Below are positions 15,974 through 24,543 of a stretch of DNA of 47,899 nucleotides, one piece after another. Each line of letters begins with the position of its first letter. The first letter of the stretch is position 1. Source of the stretch: JAQBGV01 sp032128395 (GTDB lineage Bacteria > Planctomycetota > UBA8108 > UBA1146); the NCBI GenBank assembly GCA_032128395.1, contig JAQBGV010000055.1:1-47899 (forward strand), in the 5' to 3' direction. Made by a program: the position numbers and the translations under genes. The notes beneath the pieces are model-generated. The model made no database searches. It saw nothing but the letters and a program-made list of their open reading frames with translations, and was not told the origin of the DNA.

Positions 15974-17758
15974 TCACTCCAAGTACGAAGTTGGATCTGC
16001 ACCCGGGGGTCGATGGGTGGCGCGCGCCAGCGCGGCCAGCCAGGCGAGATACTGCCTGTGGCTCATTCGGTCTCGGAACTGGAGATAACCCCATCGGCCT
16101 CGGTCGAGGATGCGCTCGAGGCCTGGGTTCGTCGCGAAGCGGGCACGGCGCGAGACGAGCGCCCTGGCGAACTTTTGAAAAGCGAGCTTCGTCGGCTGGT
16201 CGAGGAGGAACGTGCAGCTCCCCTCCTCGATCCGCAGGTGGCCGGGCGCCGTGATCGTGTTCCCCGCGGGGGCGATGAGAAGGTCGATCTGAGTCACGAT
16301 GCGCGGCGGCAGGGTCGGCAACGGTTCGGTCGAACGGCTACTCCCTCGCCACCCGAGATCTCGCCACTCGATTCTCTGAGTCTCCTCGCTCGTCCACCGA
16401 AAGTCAGGTCGTTCCATCCGGGTGCCGGCGGCAACTCTGATCCGTCGCCAGGGAACGTCGAAGAGCTTTTCTCCCATCGTCTGGAGCGCGATCCCTCCTT
16501 CGCTCCACGCGAGTTGGATGACCTTGCGCTCCTCCTCGAGTGGAGGAACGGGCCAGGGCACCGCGGCGGCCTCGACCCCGAACGATCGCGCCGCTTCGGC
16601 CAGTGACCTCGCCTCCGCCTCGATGAGCTCCGCTCCGAGAATGCCCCGAGCGCTCCGCAAGCGACGAGAGACATCGAAGACCGGCTCGTGCGTGTGCGCG
16701 TGGACCAGTCGGCCGAGCCGCTCGACGTTGCTCAGGCGGTCATCGAGACGAATCACCGCCCAGAGTCCGCTCCAGTCCGCGGAGGGAGGAATCTTCGTCC
16801 CCTCGTCGTCGGTCGGCGCCTCCTCCACCTCGAGGAAGTCGACCGGATCACCTCCGGGACGGGAGCTCGTCCCTCTGGAGACGGGGACGGGAACGCTCGG
16901 TGCTCTCGGCGGTGCCGGTGGAGCTGGGGGTGGGGGAGCACTGTCGCGCCGAGGCGCAGGCTCCGCAGTTCGTCGGTTCTCTAGGTTTGGTTTGACGCGG
17001 ACGACCGCCGGAGCGCTCGCTGCCGTCTTCCCGGACGCATTCCGACCTGCGGCGGACCTCCCCCGCGCGCCGAACGCCGGGTCGTGCGCGCGCTCGAGGG
17101 GAAGAGAAAGCCGGTGGGTCGATGGCGCAGTGGTGAAGCGCTGCGCCGCGAGCCCGATCGCCCCCCCCGCCGCGAGTCCCAGCAGGATCGGCGCACCGGG
17201 GACCGGTAGCAGCACGACTGCGGCGATCTGCGCGATCGACCAGGTGAGCCAGGTGACCGAGAGTCCGTGGGAGACGAGGTCCCCCGGTCTCCGCCCGAGC
17301 GAAGGGCGTGGAAGGAAATGGATGAACAGGATCTCCTGCTTCGGAAAGAGCACCGTATACGCGGCGAGCATCGCCGCGGTGGTCGCCTGAGGAAATCCTC
17401 CCGCCGCTTTCGCCGCGGCCCCTCCCGCCGCGAGCCACCCGATGCCTCCGATCGCCAGGTACGCGACCACGAAGAGTGGCGTGCCGAGTCGATCCTCGAC
17501 GTTGTCCGCGAGGACCCAGAGGAAACAGAGCTGGAGCAGGACGAAGAGCGAAATCGCGAACGCGCCGATCAGCCCCACCCCCTCCCAGCGGGTGAGGAGA
17601 CCGCCTCCCGCTTCGGAGAAGCCGTACCCCAGCGCGGAGAGACCCTCGCCGAGGCCGAGCAGGCCAAGGATGCTCGCGAGGAGATGCAGGAGGAGGAAAA
17701 CGGCCGCTGCGATCGGGATGCTGCGCCGCGGGTTGTCGTCGAGGACGGGGAGGATCAT
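15974..17758 (-). CDS. Rhomboid-fold membrane protein lacking catalytic residues (pseudo-rhomboid)
   Basis: 594 residues. It opens with the rhomboid-like PVLDDNPRRSIP and carries six hydrophobic segments in the first 210 residues, including the hallmark LWVLADNVEDRLG loop. In active rhomboids the fourth helix has GxSG and the sixth an essential His. Here the matching helix reads PQATTAAMLAAYTVLFP, with no Ser in the active position, and the last helix (LLGLAAGGAIGLAAQ) has no His. A long Pro/Ala-rich linker follows (about 225-300), then a cytoplasmic C-terminal region of about 290 residues with no family I recognise. The start at 17758 overlaps the stop of the upstream AAA gene by ATGA, so translation is coupled. 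It probably binds membrane clients without cleaving them, as iRhoms and derlins do (inference). Confidence 0.75.
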   Translation of the reverse strand: MILPVLDDNPRRSIPIAAAVFLLLHLLASILGLLGLGEGLSALGYGFSEAGGGLLTRWEGVGLIGAFAISLFVLLQLCFLWVLADNVEDRLGTPLFVVAYLAIGGIGWLAAGGAAAKAAGGFPQATTAAMLAAYTVLFPKQEILFIHFLPRPSLGRRPGDLVSHGLSVTWLTWSIAQIAAVVLLPVPGAPILLGLAAGGAIGLAAQRFTTAPSTHRLSLPLERAHDPAFGARGRSAAGRNASGKTAASAPAVVRVKPNLENRRTAEPAPRRDSAPPPPAPPAPPRAPSVPVPVSRGTSSRPGGDPVDFLEVEEAPTDDEGTKIPPSADWSGLWAVIRLDDRLSNVERLGRLVHAHTHEPVFDVSRRLRSARGILGAELIEAEARSLAEAARSFGVEAAAVPWPVPPLEEERKVIQLAWSEGGIALQTMGEKLFDVPWRRIRVAAGTRMERPDFRWTSEETQRIEWRDLGWRGSSRSTEPLPTLPPRIVTQIDLLIAPAGNTITAPGHLRIEEGSCTFLLDQPTKLAFQKFARALVSRRARFATNPGLERILDRGRWGYLQFRDRMSHRQYLAWLAALARATHRPPGADPTSYLE

Positions 17759-19314
17759 CGCAGTGACGGCACGGGGACGCTGGCGGGGCGCGCCCGGGTG
17801 CTCGCCCAATCGCGAAGGCTCGAGATCTCCTCGGCCATCGTCCGGCTGAGGGGGACACTTCGCTGGATCGCCTGGACGATGTCGTCGGTGACGATCTCTC
17901 GCTCTTCGGCGAACGCAGCGAACATCGCTTCGAGCACCGCCTGTTCGATCTCCGCTCCCGAGAACCCCTCGCTCTCGTCGGCCAGGCGGTCGATCTCGAA
18001 CATCGCAGGGTCGCGCTTGCGGCGTTCGATGTGGATCGAGAAGATCTCGTCCCGCTCTTCGCGGCTCGGCAGGTCGATGAAGAAGATCTCGTCGAACCGC
18101 CCCTTGCGGAGAAGTTCGGGGGGGAGCGATGAGATCTGGTTCGCGGTGGCGACGACGAACACCGGCACGGTCTTCTCCTGGAGCCAGGTGAGGAAGGTCG
18201 CGAATACCCGAAGCGTCGCCCCCGAGTCCGCCACTGCGTTCCCCTGAGTGCCGGCAAACCCCTTCTCGATCTCATCGATCCACAAGACCACCGGGGCGAG
18301 ACCCTCGGCGAGCGCGATCGCGCGTCGCATGTTCTCTTCCGACTGCCCGATGTAGCTCGAGAAGACGCGCCCGACGTCGAGCCGGAGGAGGGGGAGCCCC
18401 AGCGTCGCGGCGATCGCTTTCGACGAGAGGCTCTTTCCGCAACCCTGGACCCCGAGGAGCAGCGCCCCTTTCGGTTCCGGGAGACCATAGTCGCGTGCGG
18501 CTCGGGAGAAGGCTCTCTTGCGTTGGCCGACCCACACCTTCAGTCCACCGAGGCCGCCGACGTCTGCGAGGGATTCGTGGACCTCGGTGAATTCGAGGAT
18601 GCCGAGCTTTCGAACCTCTTGCCGCTTCTCTGCGAGAATCCGCCCCAGGTCGGCGAGGTCGAACACCCGGTCATCGACGGTCACCTTCGAGAAGACACGC
18701 CACGCCTGCGACTCGGTCAGACCGCAGACGGTGTGGACGATGCGCTCGCGCGCTTCCGAATCGAGCTCGACCCGAAATCGCTCGTCCCGCTCGATCTGGG
18801 CGAGGAATCGCTCGAGGAGCTGCGCGAGCTCCGTGCGATCGGGGAGCGGCACGTCGACGACGGAGAGGTCTTTTTCGAGTTCGGCGGGGACGACCAGGCG
18901 AGGGGCGAGGATCACGACCGTCTTGAAAGTGGTGCGCAAGGCCGCGACGACATCGCGCAGCCGGCGGATCACGGTGGGGTCCTCGAGGTGCACATGGAAG
19001 TCGCGCAGGACGAAGATGCCGCGCGCCGCCGAGGAGAGCACATGGTCGAGCGCGGCCATCGCCTCGTTCGGTGAACCCCCGCTCCCCGTCACCTCTCCGT
19101 ACGAAAGCGGAGCACTCTTCTTCCCTGGGGATGAATCTCGCCCGGCGGAGACCATCCCCTCGGTCGACGACCAGAGCCAGAGCTCCTTCTTGAGCTCTCG
19201 CGCCAGCTCGCGGAGGGTACGCTCGACGCGCTCCTCCTCCGGGCTGACCAAGTAGATCAGGGGATATCGGGACCGGACCAGGAGTGAAATCTCGTCACTG
19301 AATGGCTCGCCCAT
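17755..19314 (-). CDS. Ycf46-type AAA ATPase
   Basis: 519 residues. The first 240 residues are the Ycf46-type N-domain (ISLLVRSRYPLIYLVSPEE, FVLRDFHVHLEDPTVIRRLR, SVVDVPLPDRTELAQLL). The AAA module follows: Walker A GVQGCGKS, Walker B VVLWIDEIEKGF, sensor ATANQISSLPPELL and arginine fingers in RKGRFDEIFFIDLPSREER, then the small helical lid (EGFSGAEIEQAVLEAMF). It matches the stand-alone AAA proteins named after chloroplast Ycf46, whose role in bacteria is poorly known; membrane or CO2-related regulation has been suggested in cyanobacteria. ATG 19314 is preferred to the upstream in-frame start at 19350. Its stop overlaps the start of the pseudo-rhomboid, so an ATPase working on the membrane protein or its clients is plausible. 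Confidence 0.85.
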   Translation of the reverse strand: MGEPFSDEISLLVRSRYPLIYLVSPEEERVERTLRELARELKKELWLWSSTEGMVSAGRDSSPGKKSAPLSYGEVTGSGGSPNEAMAALDHVLSSAARGIFVLRDFHVHLEDPTVIRRLRDVVAALRTTFKTVVILAPRLVVPAELEKDLSVVDVPLPDRTELAQLLERFLAQIERDERFRVELDSEARERIVHTVCGLTESQAWRVFSKVTVDDRVFDLADLGRILAEKRQEVRKLGILEFTEVHESLADVGGLGGLKVWVGQRKRAFSRAARDYGLPEPKGALLLGVQGCGKSLSSKAIAATLGLPLLRLDVGRVFSSYIGQSEENMRRAIALAEGLAPVVLWIDEIEKGFAGTQGNAVADSGATLRVFATFLTWLQEKTVPVFVVATANQISSLPPELLRKGRFDEIFFIDLPSREERDEIFSIHIERRKRDPAMFEIDRLADESEGFSGAEIEQAVLEAMFAAFAEEREIVTDDIVQAIQRSVPLSRTMAEEISSLRDWASTRARPASVPVPSLR

Positions 19315-19460
19315 CGCCGCCTCCCCCCCTCGGACCGCCCAGCCGAGCAAACTCGCCGCGCCCGGGAACCGTATCGGGGGGGAAGAAGGCGGTCAACCGA
19401 GGCGCGCTTTCGGTCGCGGGGATACAATCCCGGACCCGGACCCGGGACAGGAGGCGGACG

Positions 19461-20243
19461 TTGCGACCGAGCGGCTGGAATGTCAGACGGATCGGATTCT
19501 GCGTGATCGCGCTCGCGATCGGGATCCCGCTGGTCACGGTCGGACTCAACGAGCAGACAGCGGTCGGTTGGGACGACCCGAGTGATGAACCCGAAGGGAA
19601 GCCCGCCGGCATGGTCGGAGTAGTGATGGAGGTCCCCGAACCGGGGGTCCCCCGTGACGGTGTCCCCGCAGACGGGAAGAGCTTCTCGCTCAAGGCGAAG
19701 AAGGGGACCTATTCGGTCACCTGGGACAAGAAAACCCGGTTCATCGCGCACAAGGTGATCACCCTCGCGGATGTGGAGGTCGGCGAGCCGGTGCATGTCC
19801 TCGGGGAGCTGGTCGAGAAGCAGCCGACCGATCGTGGGGGCAATATTCCGCCGCAGTTGATCAAGATCCAGGCGATCGTGGTCGGCGATGAGTTCGAGCC
19901 CCCGCCGGTGCCGCCGAACCTCGGGACGCAGAGAATCCGTTGGGTCTCTTCCAAGCTGCGCATGCGGGGGAAGGAGCTGTGGGTCGACCAGCACCTCCTC
20001 AAGGCCGGGAGCGCTCAGGAGGTCCTTCGGGTGTGGAAAATTACGGCAGGCGCGCCAGCTCCGAAGACCCCGGTGTTCGTCGGCGGGTACCTCGACCTCT
20101 CCGACAAGAAGAATCCGAAGCTGGCCGCAACCGAGGTGATTCGGATCGCCGAGAAGTATCCAGGGTACGAACTGACGAACAGCTTCGAAGACCGCAAACC
20201 GCGCGAAAAAGATGAGAAGAAAAAGGGCGGCTTCGGGTTCTAG
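19461..20243 (+). CDS. Exported protein of unknown function
   Basis: 260 residues from a TTG start, chosen because AGGAGG lies 6 bases before it (19449-19454) and because it directly opens a signal anchor (VRRIGFCVIALAIGIPLVTV). The frame is open upstream to 19302, overlapping the divergent AAA gene, but that part is Pro/Arg-rich and unlike a protein start. The mature part is beta-rich: GTYSVTWDKKTRFIAHKVIT, ADVEVGEPVHVLGELVEKQP, and PKTPVFVGGYLDLSDKK. This resembles the small OB-like domains of planctomycete DUF5666-type proteins, but I cannot assign a family. The C-terminus is very lysine-rich (KPREKDEKKKGG). It is followed 72 bases later by another small exported protein with a similarly strong binding site. 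Confidence 0.65.
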   Translation: MRPSGWNVRRIGFCVIALAIGIPLVTVGLNEQTAVGWDDPSDEPEGKPAGMVGVVMEVPEPGVPRDGVPADGKSFSLKAKKGTYSVTWDKKTRFIAHKVITLADVEVGEPVHVLGELVEKQPTDRGGNIPPQLIKIQAIVVGDEFEPPPVPPNLGTQRIRWVSSKLRMRGKELWVDQHLLKAGSAQEVLRVWKITAGAPAPKTPVFVGGYLDLSDKKNPKLAATEVIRIAEKYPGYELTNSFEDRKPREKDEKKKGGFGF

Positions 20244-20315
20244 GAGGCGGTTCGAGATTTTCCGACAGTCTCTAAAGGGTTCGGTGTTCCTTTGGACCGC
20301 CAGGAGGTGTGTGCC

Positions 20316-20957
20316 ATGCTCTCGTTTCCCCATCGTCGCCGGTTCGCACTCGCGCTCACCGCGGCCGTCGCACTCTGCACGCTGGGAGCAGGGGATACCC
20401 CGCTCATCCGCGAGAAGATCGAATTCAAGAAGGCCAACGGCGACGAGGCGTTCCGACTCGACCCCGAGGCCGGCGGCGTCGAACTCCAACTCCCCGGAGA
20501 AAAGAAGCTCGCCGCTTATGAGCGGGTGGGGGACAAGATTCACATTCTCCTCAAGAAGAGCAGCATCGAGGGGACGGTCGAGGCGAGCAAGAAGCACGAC
20601 CGCTACACGCTTCGCGGTGCCGACGGGAAGAAGGTGGAACGCATCCTCGCAGTGGAGCCGGATGGGGATTGGCAGGTGCTGGATGCGAACGAGAAGCTCC
20701 TGCGCAAGCTGAAGCTCCGCGACAACGGCTTCAAGGTTGTCGACGCCGAAGACCAAGAGGTCGGTCGCATCAAGGTGAGTAAGGACAAGATTTCCTTGCG
20801 CGATGTCGGGGGCAAAGAGGTGCTCTACACGAAGAGCTCGGTGCACCCCCTCGCCGCAGCGTGCTTCCAACTCGACGGCGTGACCCTCCCTGCGAAGGGC
20901 GCGCTGGCGGTGGCGATCATCCTCTGGCCGCCGAAGGAAGAGAAGAAGAAGGAGTAG
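20316..20957 (+). CDS. Small exported beta-repeat protein of unknown function
   Basis: 213 residues. AGGAGG (20302-20307) precedes ATG 20316. A signal peptide (FALALTAAVALCTLGAGD) leads to a protein made of repeated short strands: KIEFKKANGDEAFRL, RYTLRGADGKKVERI, WQVLDANEKLLRKLKLRDNG, FKVVDAEDQEVGRIKVSKDK and ISLRDVGGKEVLYT. The spacing of about 20 residues suggests an all-beta repeat like tubby/LURP-type or YD-like strands, but no family is recognised. A hydrophobic stretch near the C-terminus (ALAVAIILWPP) ends in KEEKKKE. A strong terminator follows directly. Confidence 0.7.
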   Translation: MLSFPHRRRFALALTAAVALCTLGAGDTPLIREKIEFKKANGDEAFRLDPEAGGVELQLPGEKKLAAYERVGDKIHILLKKSSIEGTVEASKKHDRYTLRGADGKKVERILAVEPDGDWQVLDANEKLLRKLKLRDNGFKVVDAEDQEVGRIKVSKDKISLRDVGGKEVLYTKSSVHPLAAACFQLDGVTLPAKGALAVAIILWPPKEEKKKE

Positions 20958-20967
20958 GAAAAGGGGA

Positions 20968-20997
20968 GGGCCCGGGTGCCGAACAGCACCCGGGCCC
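20968..20997. terminator. Strong terminator hairpin between convergent genes
   Basis: GGGCCCGGGTGC (20968-20979) pairs perfectly with GCACCCGGGCCC (20986-20997) around a six-base loop. It lies 10 bases after the stop of the small exported protein and 29 bases after the end of the opposing BlaR1-like gene, so it can stop both transcripts. No T-run is obvious. Confidence 0.8.
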
Positions 20998-21026
20998 ACT
21001 CCATCGGCGGCTCGAAGCCGATCCGC

Positions 21027-23765
21027 TCAGCGAATCGTCTCAGCGCCCTTCTTCTTCTTGAGCTGCTCGACCAGCTTCCGCAGATCGGCGTTCTCCGCCT
21101 CGAGCGTTGCACGGCGATCGCGCTCATCCGCGAGTTCGAGTTCCAACTCCCGAACTCGCTCGTTCCCGCGATCGCGATTCCCGAGCACGTGGAGTTCGCC
21201 GAGCGTCCCGAGCTGGCGGAGTTGGTGGAGCCCCTCGAGCATCTGCGGCAAGCCTTCGAAGTGCTCGTTCAGCCCCTCGAGATCCTCGTGCATCTGCTCC
21301 ATCGTCTCGTGGAGCTCCGCGATGGCATCGTGCAGCACCTCGGAGAGGGAATCCGCACTGTGTTCGTGCATCTCCTCGTCCATCTCGGAGTCTTCGCTAC
21401 CGTCGTGCTGGCCATCCCTGCGCTGGAACTCGAGGGCTTTCCGGAAGTACTCCGCCGCATCTTCCATACGACCCTCTGCGATGGCGCGCTCTGCATCGCG
21501 GGCGCTCCGGGGCTCGAGTCTCCGGAAACCCGCGGCATCTCCGTCACGCACGTCGCGGCCGTCACGCCCATCGCGACGCGACTCGGCGAGCGCTCGATAC
21601 TCCGTCGCGAGTCGATCTCGCAGTGTCCCGATCTGGGCGAGTTGCTCGTGCATCCGCTCGGAGGCCGCTCTCCCGATGTTCCGACGGTCGTCCGCGAGTC
21701 GCACATGAAGCCGGGCGAGTTGATCCTGATGCTGGGCGCGGAGTTCTGCGGCTTGGCGGGCCAACTGGGCGCGCTGCGCGGCGATCTCCACACGTAGGCT
21801 TGCACGCTCGTCCGCCGGGCTGCGACGCATCGCACGTTCCGCTTCCTTGAGCTGCTCCTGTTCCTGCTCGATCTCTTCCTCGGCTCTCTCGAGTTCATCC
21901 TCGATGCGATCGCCGAGCTCCTCCGCCTCGTCCTCGAAGGAATCGCTGCGATCTTCGTACTCCTGCTCGAGGTTCTCGAGTTCTTCCTCCCGGGCTTCGA
22001 GTTCCTGTTCGAGGCGTACGATCGAGTCGTTGAGCCGCGCGAGATCCGAGTCGCGGGCCGCGCCATCGCGGACCGGCTCGTCCGTGTTTTCTCCGAGCAA
22101 GTCGAAGTACTCGTCGCTCGAGCGGACTTGGATGCCGCGCGCAGGACTCGCGATGATGTGACCGTCTGAGGTGTCGAGGAGGAGATCTCGATCTCCGACC
22201 GATACCCGCGCGAAGCGCCCGTTGCGCTTCAACACTGCGCTCCCCTCATCGGAGGACGCGAGGCGGGTCAGCCAGAGAAGCGCATTGTCCTCGGCGCGGC
22301 TCCGCCCGCTGAGCTGCCACCAACCATCCTGTTTCTCGAGGACGACCTCGACCTGGGTCGCGGGCTCGTCCTCCGGATCACAGGCGTCACCGACCAGCGG
22401 GAAACAGACCGACAAGCCGAGCGCGGCGGAACAGATCAGGCCGAGCAGGGCGGGGGCGGCCCAGCCGCCATCGCGTTTCGCGCGGTCGGCAGGGGTGGAC
22501 AGGATCATCCGGATCCTCCTCTCGAGAGGGCTGCGGGTCCCGAAGACTCCGGAGGCGAGAGCGAGGTGCGCTCCCGATGCCTCGGCGGCGAGTCGGGTGA
22601 GTAGTTCTGCGTATCGACGACTGCCGGCCCCCGCGGCGAGCACTCGACGGTCCGCGACGAGCTCGCTCAGGGTCTCTTCCCGGCGACGGAGGAAGTGGAC
22701 GAAGGGGTGCGGCCAGAGCAGGGCGACCACCGCGGCAGAGGCGATCCGTACCAACGGGTCGCGCTCACGGTGATGCGCCGCCTCGTGACCGAGGAGCGTG
22801 TGCAAGCTTCTTGGGTCGAGTCGCGCGGACCAGCGTGCGGGGAGCCAAATCTCCGGCGAGAGGACCCCGACGGCGGCGGCGCCGCGCAGGCCAGGGATGA
22901 TGCGCACGGGGAGCGGTGCGAGCTCAGGGTCGATGAGGGGGACGCCGCGGGTGCTGCCGACTGCGATCGCGGTGCGGCGGAGCCGTGCGAGGCACACCAT
23001 GCCGCCGGCGAGGCGGATGAGTCCGACGATGACGCCCGTCAGCCAGACGAACAGGAGCCCGCGAACCACCCCGCGCAGCTCGAGACGTGAAGCTGCTGGA
23101 ATCACCGGAACCGTCGGGGCCGCCGCAGCGGCGCGCGTCGGCATCGCAGGTTGCGCTCGCAGGAGTGTTGCGTCGGGAGCTGGCATCACCGCAGCGGTCG
23201 GGTGTCGGATCGGGTCGAGAGCGCGCTCTTGCGCTGGAGATCGGGTGAGACTACGGGTCCAACTCGGGGAATGGTGATTCGGCGGCGTGACTGCGAGCTC
23301 TCGGTGGAGGTCGAGGAACGGCTTTGTGTCCGGCTCTGCCGAGGGGTGAGGGATCTGTGGAGGATCGATGCGATGATCGACGCGGTGATCGAAGCGGAGT
23401 GGGGGGACCTCGAGCGCCTCGGCGATCGAATTCTGCGGCGTTCCAATCTGCGGCGTTCCGATCTGCGGCGTTCCGATCGGCGGCGCCTCGATCGACGGTG
23501 CGTACTTCGGAGCGGGCTCCACACCCTCGGAAACGACCTCTGCGGGACCACCGAAGCGCAGGAGCGGCCGCCCCCCGAACGGATCGGGGAGCAGCAACCC
23601 CGCGACGAGAATCACCGGCGCGGCGAACAGCGCCGTGCGGGCGATCCCCCGCTGGGCCCGCGCGAAACGGCTGCCGAGGATCGCTCCCAGGAAGAGTGGC
23701 GTCGCCAGCGCGGCGGTCAGGACCCAGACGGCGAAGAACCAAGTGGACGCGGGAGGGAGGGTCAT
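21027..23765 (-). CDS. BlaR1/MecR1-like M56 membrane metalloprotease with coiled-coil C-terminus
   Basis: 912 residues. N-terminal helices (about 8-60) are followed by a low-complexity linker with IGTPQ pentapeptides. A membrane segment comes near 228-258 and then the M56 metalloprotease domain: HEAAH at 327-331 and the downstream SELVADRRVL glutamate/aspartate ligands. A further helix (about 430-452) precedes the extracytoplasmic part. In BlaR1/MecR1 that part is a penicillin-binding sensor. Here it is a roughly 60-residue beta segment followed by a long Glu/Arg coiled coil (about 570-725) and a leucine-rich coiled C-terminus (about 860-905). So the signal is not expected to be a beta-lactam. 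Its start overlaps the stop of blaI as ATGA. By analogy, activation would cleave BlaI and release its operons. Confidence 0.85.
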   Translation of the reverse strand: MTLPPASTWFFAVWVLTAALATPLFLGAILGSRFARAQRGIARTALFAAPVILVAGLLLPDPFGGRPLLRFGGPAEVVSEGVEPAPKYAPSIEAPPIGTPQIGTPQIGTPQNSIAEALEVPPLRFDHRVDHRIDPPQIPHPSAEPDTKPFLDLHRELAVTPPNHHSPSWTRSLTRSPAQERALDPIRHPTAAVMPAPDATLLRAQPAMPTRAAAAAPTVPVIPAASRLELRGVVRGLLFVWLTGVIVGLIRLAGGMVCLARLRRTAIAVGSTRGVPLIDPELAPLPVRIIPGLRGAAAVGVLSPEIWLPARWSARLDPRSLHTLLGHEAAHHRERDPLVRIASAAVVALLWPHPFVHFLRRREETLSELVADRRVLAAGAGSRRYAELLTRLAAEASGAHLALASGVFGTRSPLERRIRMILSTPADRAKRDGGWAAPALLGLICSAALGLSVCFPLVGDACDPEDEPATQVEVVLEKQDGWWQLSGRSRAEDNALLWLTRLASSDEGSAVLKRNGRFARVSVGDRDLLLDTSDGHIIASPARGIQVRSSDEYFDLLGENTDEPVRDGAARDSDLARLNDSIVRLEQELEAREEELENLEQEYEDRSDSFEDEAEELGDRIEDELERAEEEIEQEQEQLKEAERAMRRSPADERASLRVEIAAQRAQLARQAAELRAQHQDQLARLHVRLADDRRNIGRAASERMHEQLAQIGTLRDRLATEYRALAESRRDGRDGRDVRDGDAAGFRRLEPRSARDAERAIAEGRMEDAAEYFRKALEFQRRDGQHDGSEDSEMDEEMHEHSADSLSEVLHDAIAELHETMEQMHEDLEGLNEHFEGLPQMLEGLHQLRQLGTLGELHVLGNRDRGNERVRELELELADERDRRATLEAENADLRKLVEQLKKKKGAETIR
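23431..23490. repeat. 15-bp tandem array inside the BlaR1-like gene
   Basis: Four units of 15 bases beginning at 23431, 23446, 23461 and 23476, core TCTGCGGCGTTCC. On the minus strand they encode IGTPQ pentapeptides in the linker before the protease domain. Their minus-strand sense resembles the array at 24164-24223 (GG.AC.CC...ATT), which would also read IGTP in one frame. Confidence 0.85.
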
Positions 23766-24121
23766 CGGTTGTCCTCCTCGAGCAGGCGGCGAATCTTGCG
23801 CAGATCCTTTTGTCGCACCTCTCCGCCTCCGAGCAAGTGGCTCATCAGCTTTTCGGGGCGGCCGTCGAAGAGGCGCTCGACCAAGGCCTCGACCCGGTCC
23901 CGCGCGTAGATCTCTTCGGTGATGGTCGCGTGGAAGCGGTGTGCCTTTCCCTCGCGGGTGAACTTCAGGAATCCACGCCGATCGAGCGTGCGCATCGTCG
24001 AGAGCACCGTGGTGTAGGCGATCGGCCGGACGGCTTGCAACCGTTCGTGGACCTCAGCGACGGTCGCGTCGCCGACCTCCCAGACCACCTGCATCACTTC
24101 GAGTTGCAGGTCGCCGAGCAT
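23762..24121 (-). CDS. BlaI/MecI-family transcriptional repressor
   Basis: 119 residues with the winged-helix pattern of BlaI/MecI/CopY. Examples are LGDLQLEVMQVVWEVGDATV, VHERLQAVRPIAYTTVLSTM, RTLDRRGFLKFTREGKAHRF, and a dimerisation tail (VEALVERLFDGRPEKLMSHL). Such repressors bind TAC/GTA-containing palindromes and are inactivated by cleavage by the cognate BlaR1 protease, whose gene follows with an ATGA overlap. ATG 24121 is chosen because GGAGGG lies just upstream and the domain begins at once; a TTG at 24136 is the alternative. The palindrome at 24279-24310 is the probable operator for its own transcription and perhaps for the divergent TPR/ExbBD operon. Confidence 0.9.
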   Translation of the reverse strand: MLGDLQLEVMQVVWEVGDATVAEVHERLQAVRPIAYTTVLSTMRTLDRRGFLKFTREGKAHRFHATITEEIYARDRVEALVERLFDGRPEKLMSHLLGGGEVRQKDLRKIRRLLEEDNR

Positions 24122-24163
24122 CGTGTCCCTCCACAACCGTCCGGCGCCCCACTCTCGAGCGCC

Positions 24164-24223
24164 CCAATTTCGGGAGTCCCCATCACGGGAGTCCCAATTA
24201 CGGGAGTCCCAATTACCGGAGTC
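24164..24223. repeat. 15-bp tandem array upstream of blaI
   Basis: Four 15-base units at 24164, 24179, 24194 and 24209, of the form CCAATTACGGGAGTC. It lies in the leader of blaI, between its start codon and the palindrome. In one minus-strand frame the units read IGTPV, like the IGTPQ units inside the neighbouring BlaR1-like gene, but this frame is not that of blaI and no gene is assigned. The remaining gap 24122-24543 otherwise holds the palindrome and the promoters. Confidence 0.85.
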
Positions 24224-24278
24224 ACAGTCTCATCCGCGAGCCTTCGTCGGTGCGCCTTGAGTAGGGCTCCGAGAAGAG

Positions 24279-24310
24279 CTACTATTGGCTACGTACGTAG
24301 ACTATAGTAG
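24279..24310. promoter_or_regulatory. 32-bp palindrome, candidate BlaI operator
   Basis: Centred at 24294/24295. The inner 12 bases CTACGTACGTAG are a perfect palindrome, and the outer arms CTACTAT (24279-24285) and ATAGTAG (24304-24310) match exactly; 14 of 16 positions pair overall. The TAC/GTA content and dyad size agree with known BlaI/MecI operators. TATAGT at 24303-24308 could be a -10 element on either strand. It lies 158 bases before blaI and 234 before the TPR gene, in the divergent gap. The AT-rich composition contrasts with its surroundings. Confidence 0.65.
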
Positions 24311-24543
24311 GTGGGTCGTCGCCGCAAGGGGGAGGATCTTCTGAGTTGCACCGGCCTCTCTTCGAGGGAGCAGTGCCAGGAGACGCGCCTCCTAGAAAAC
24401 CGGGCTTCCGCGGGCGCTGCTGCGCCGAGTAGGATGCCCGGTCCGCGACGCAAGGCACGTCGGGCGGTCGGAGGAACCGCTCGCGACCCTGCACCCCGTC
24501 GAACCGACCCGCCCTATCCCGCTCCGGAAGGAGTCGCTCCGCG

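Noticed and set aside
21027..24121. Beta-lactam resistance regulator
   Set aside because: No penicillin-binding sensor fold or beta-lactamase gene is visible, so the BlaR1/BlaI label refers to family only.
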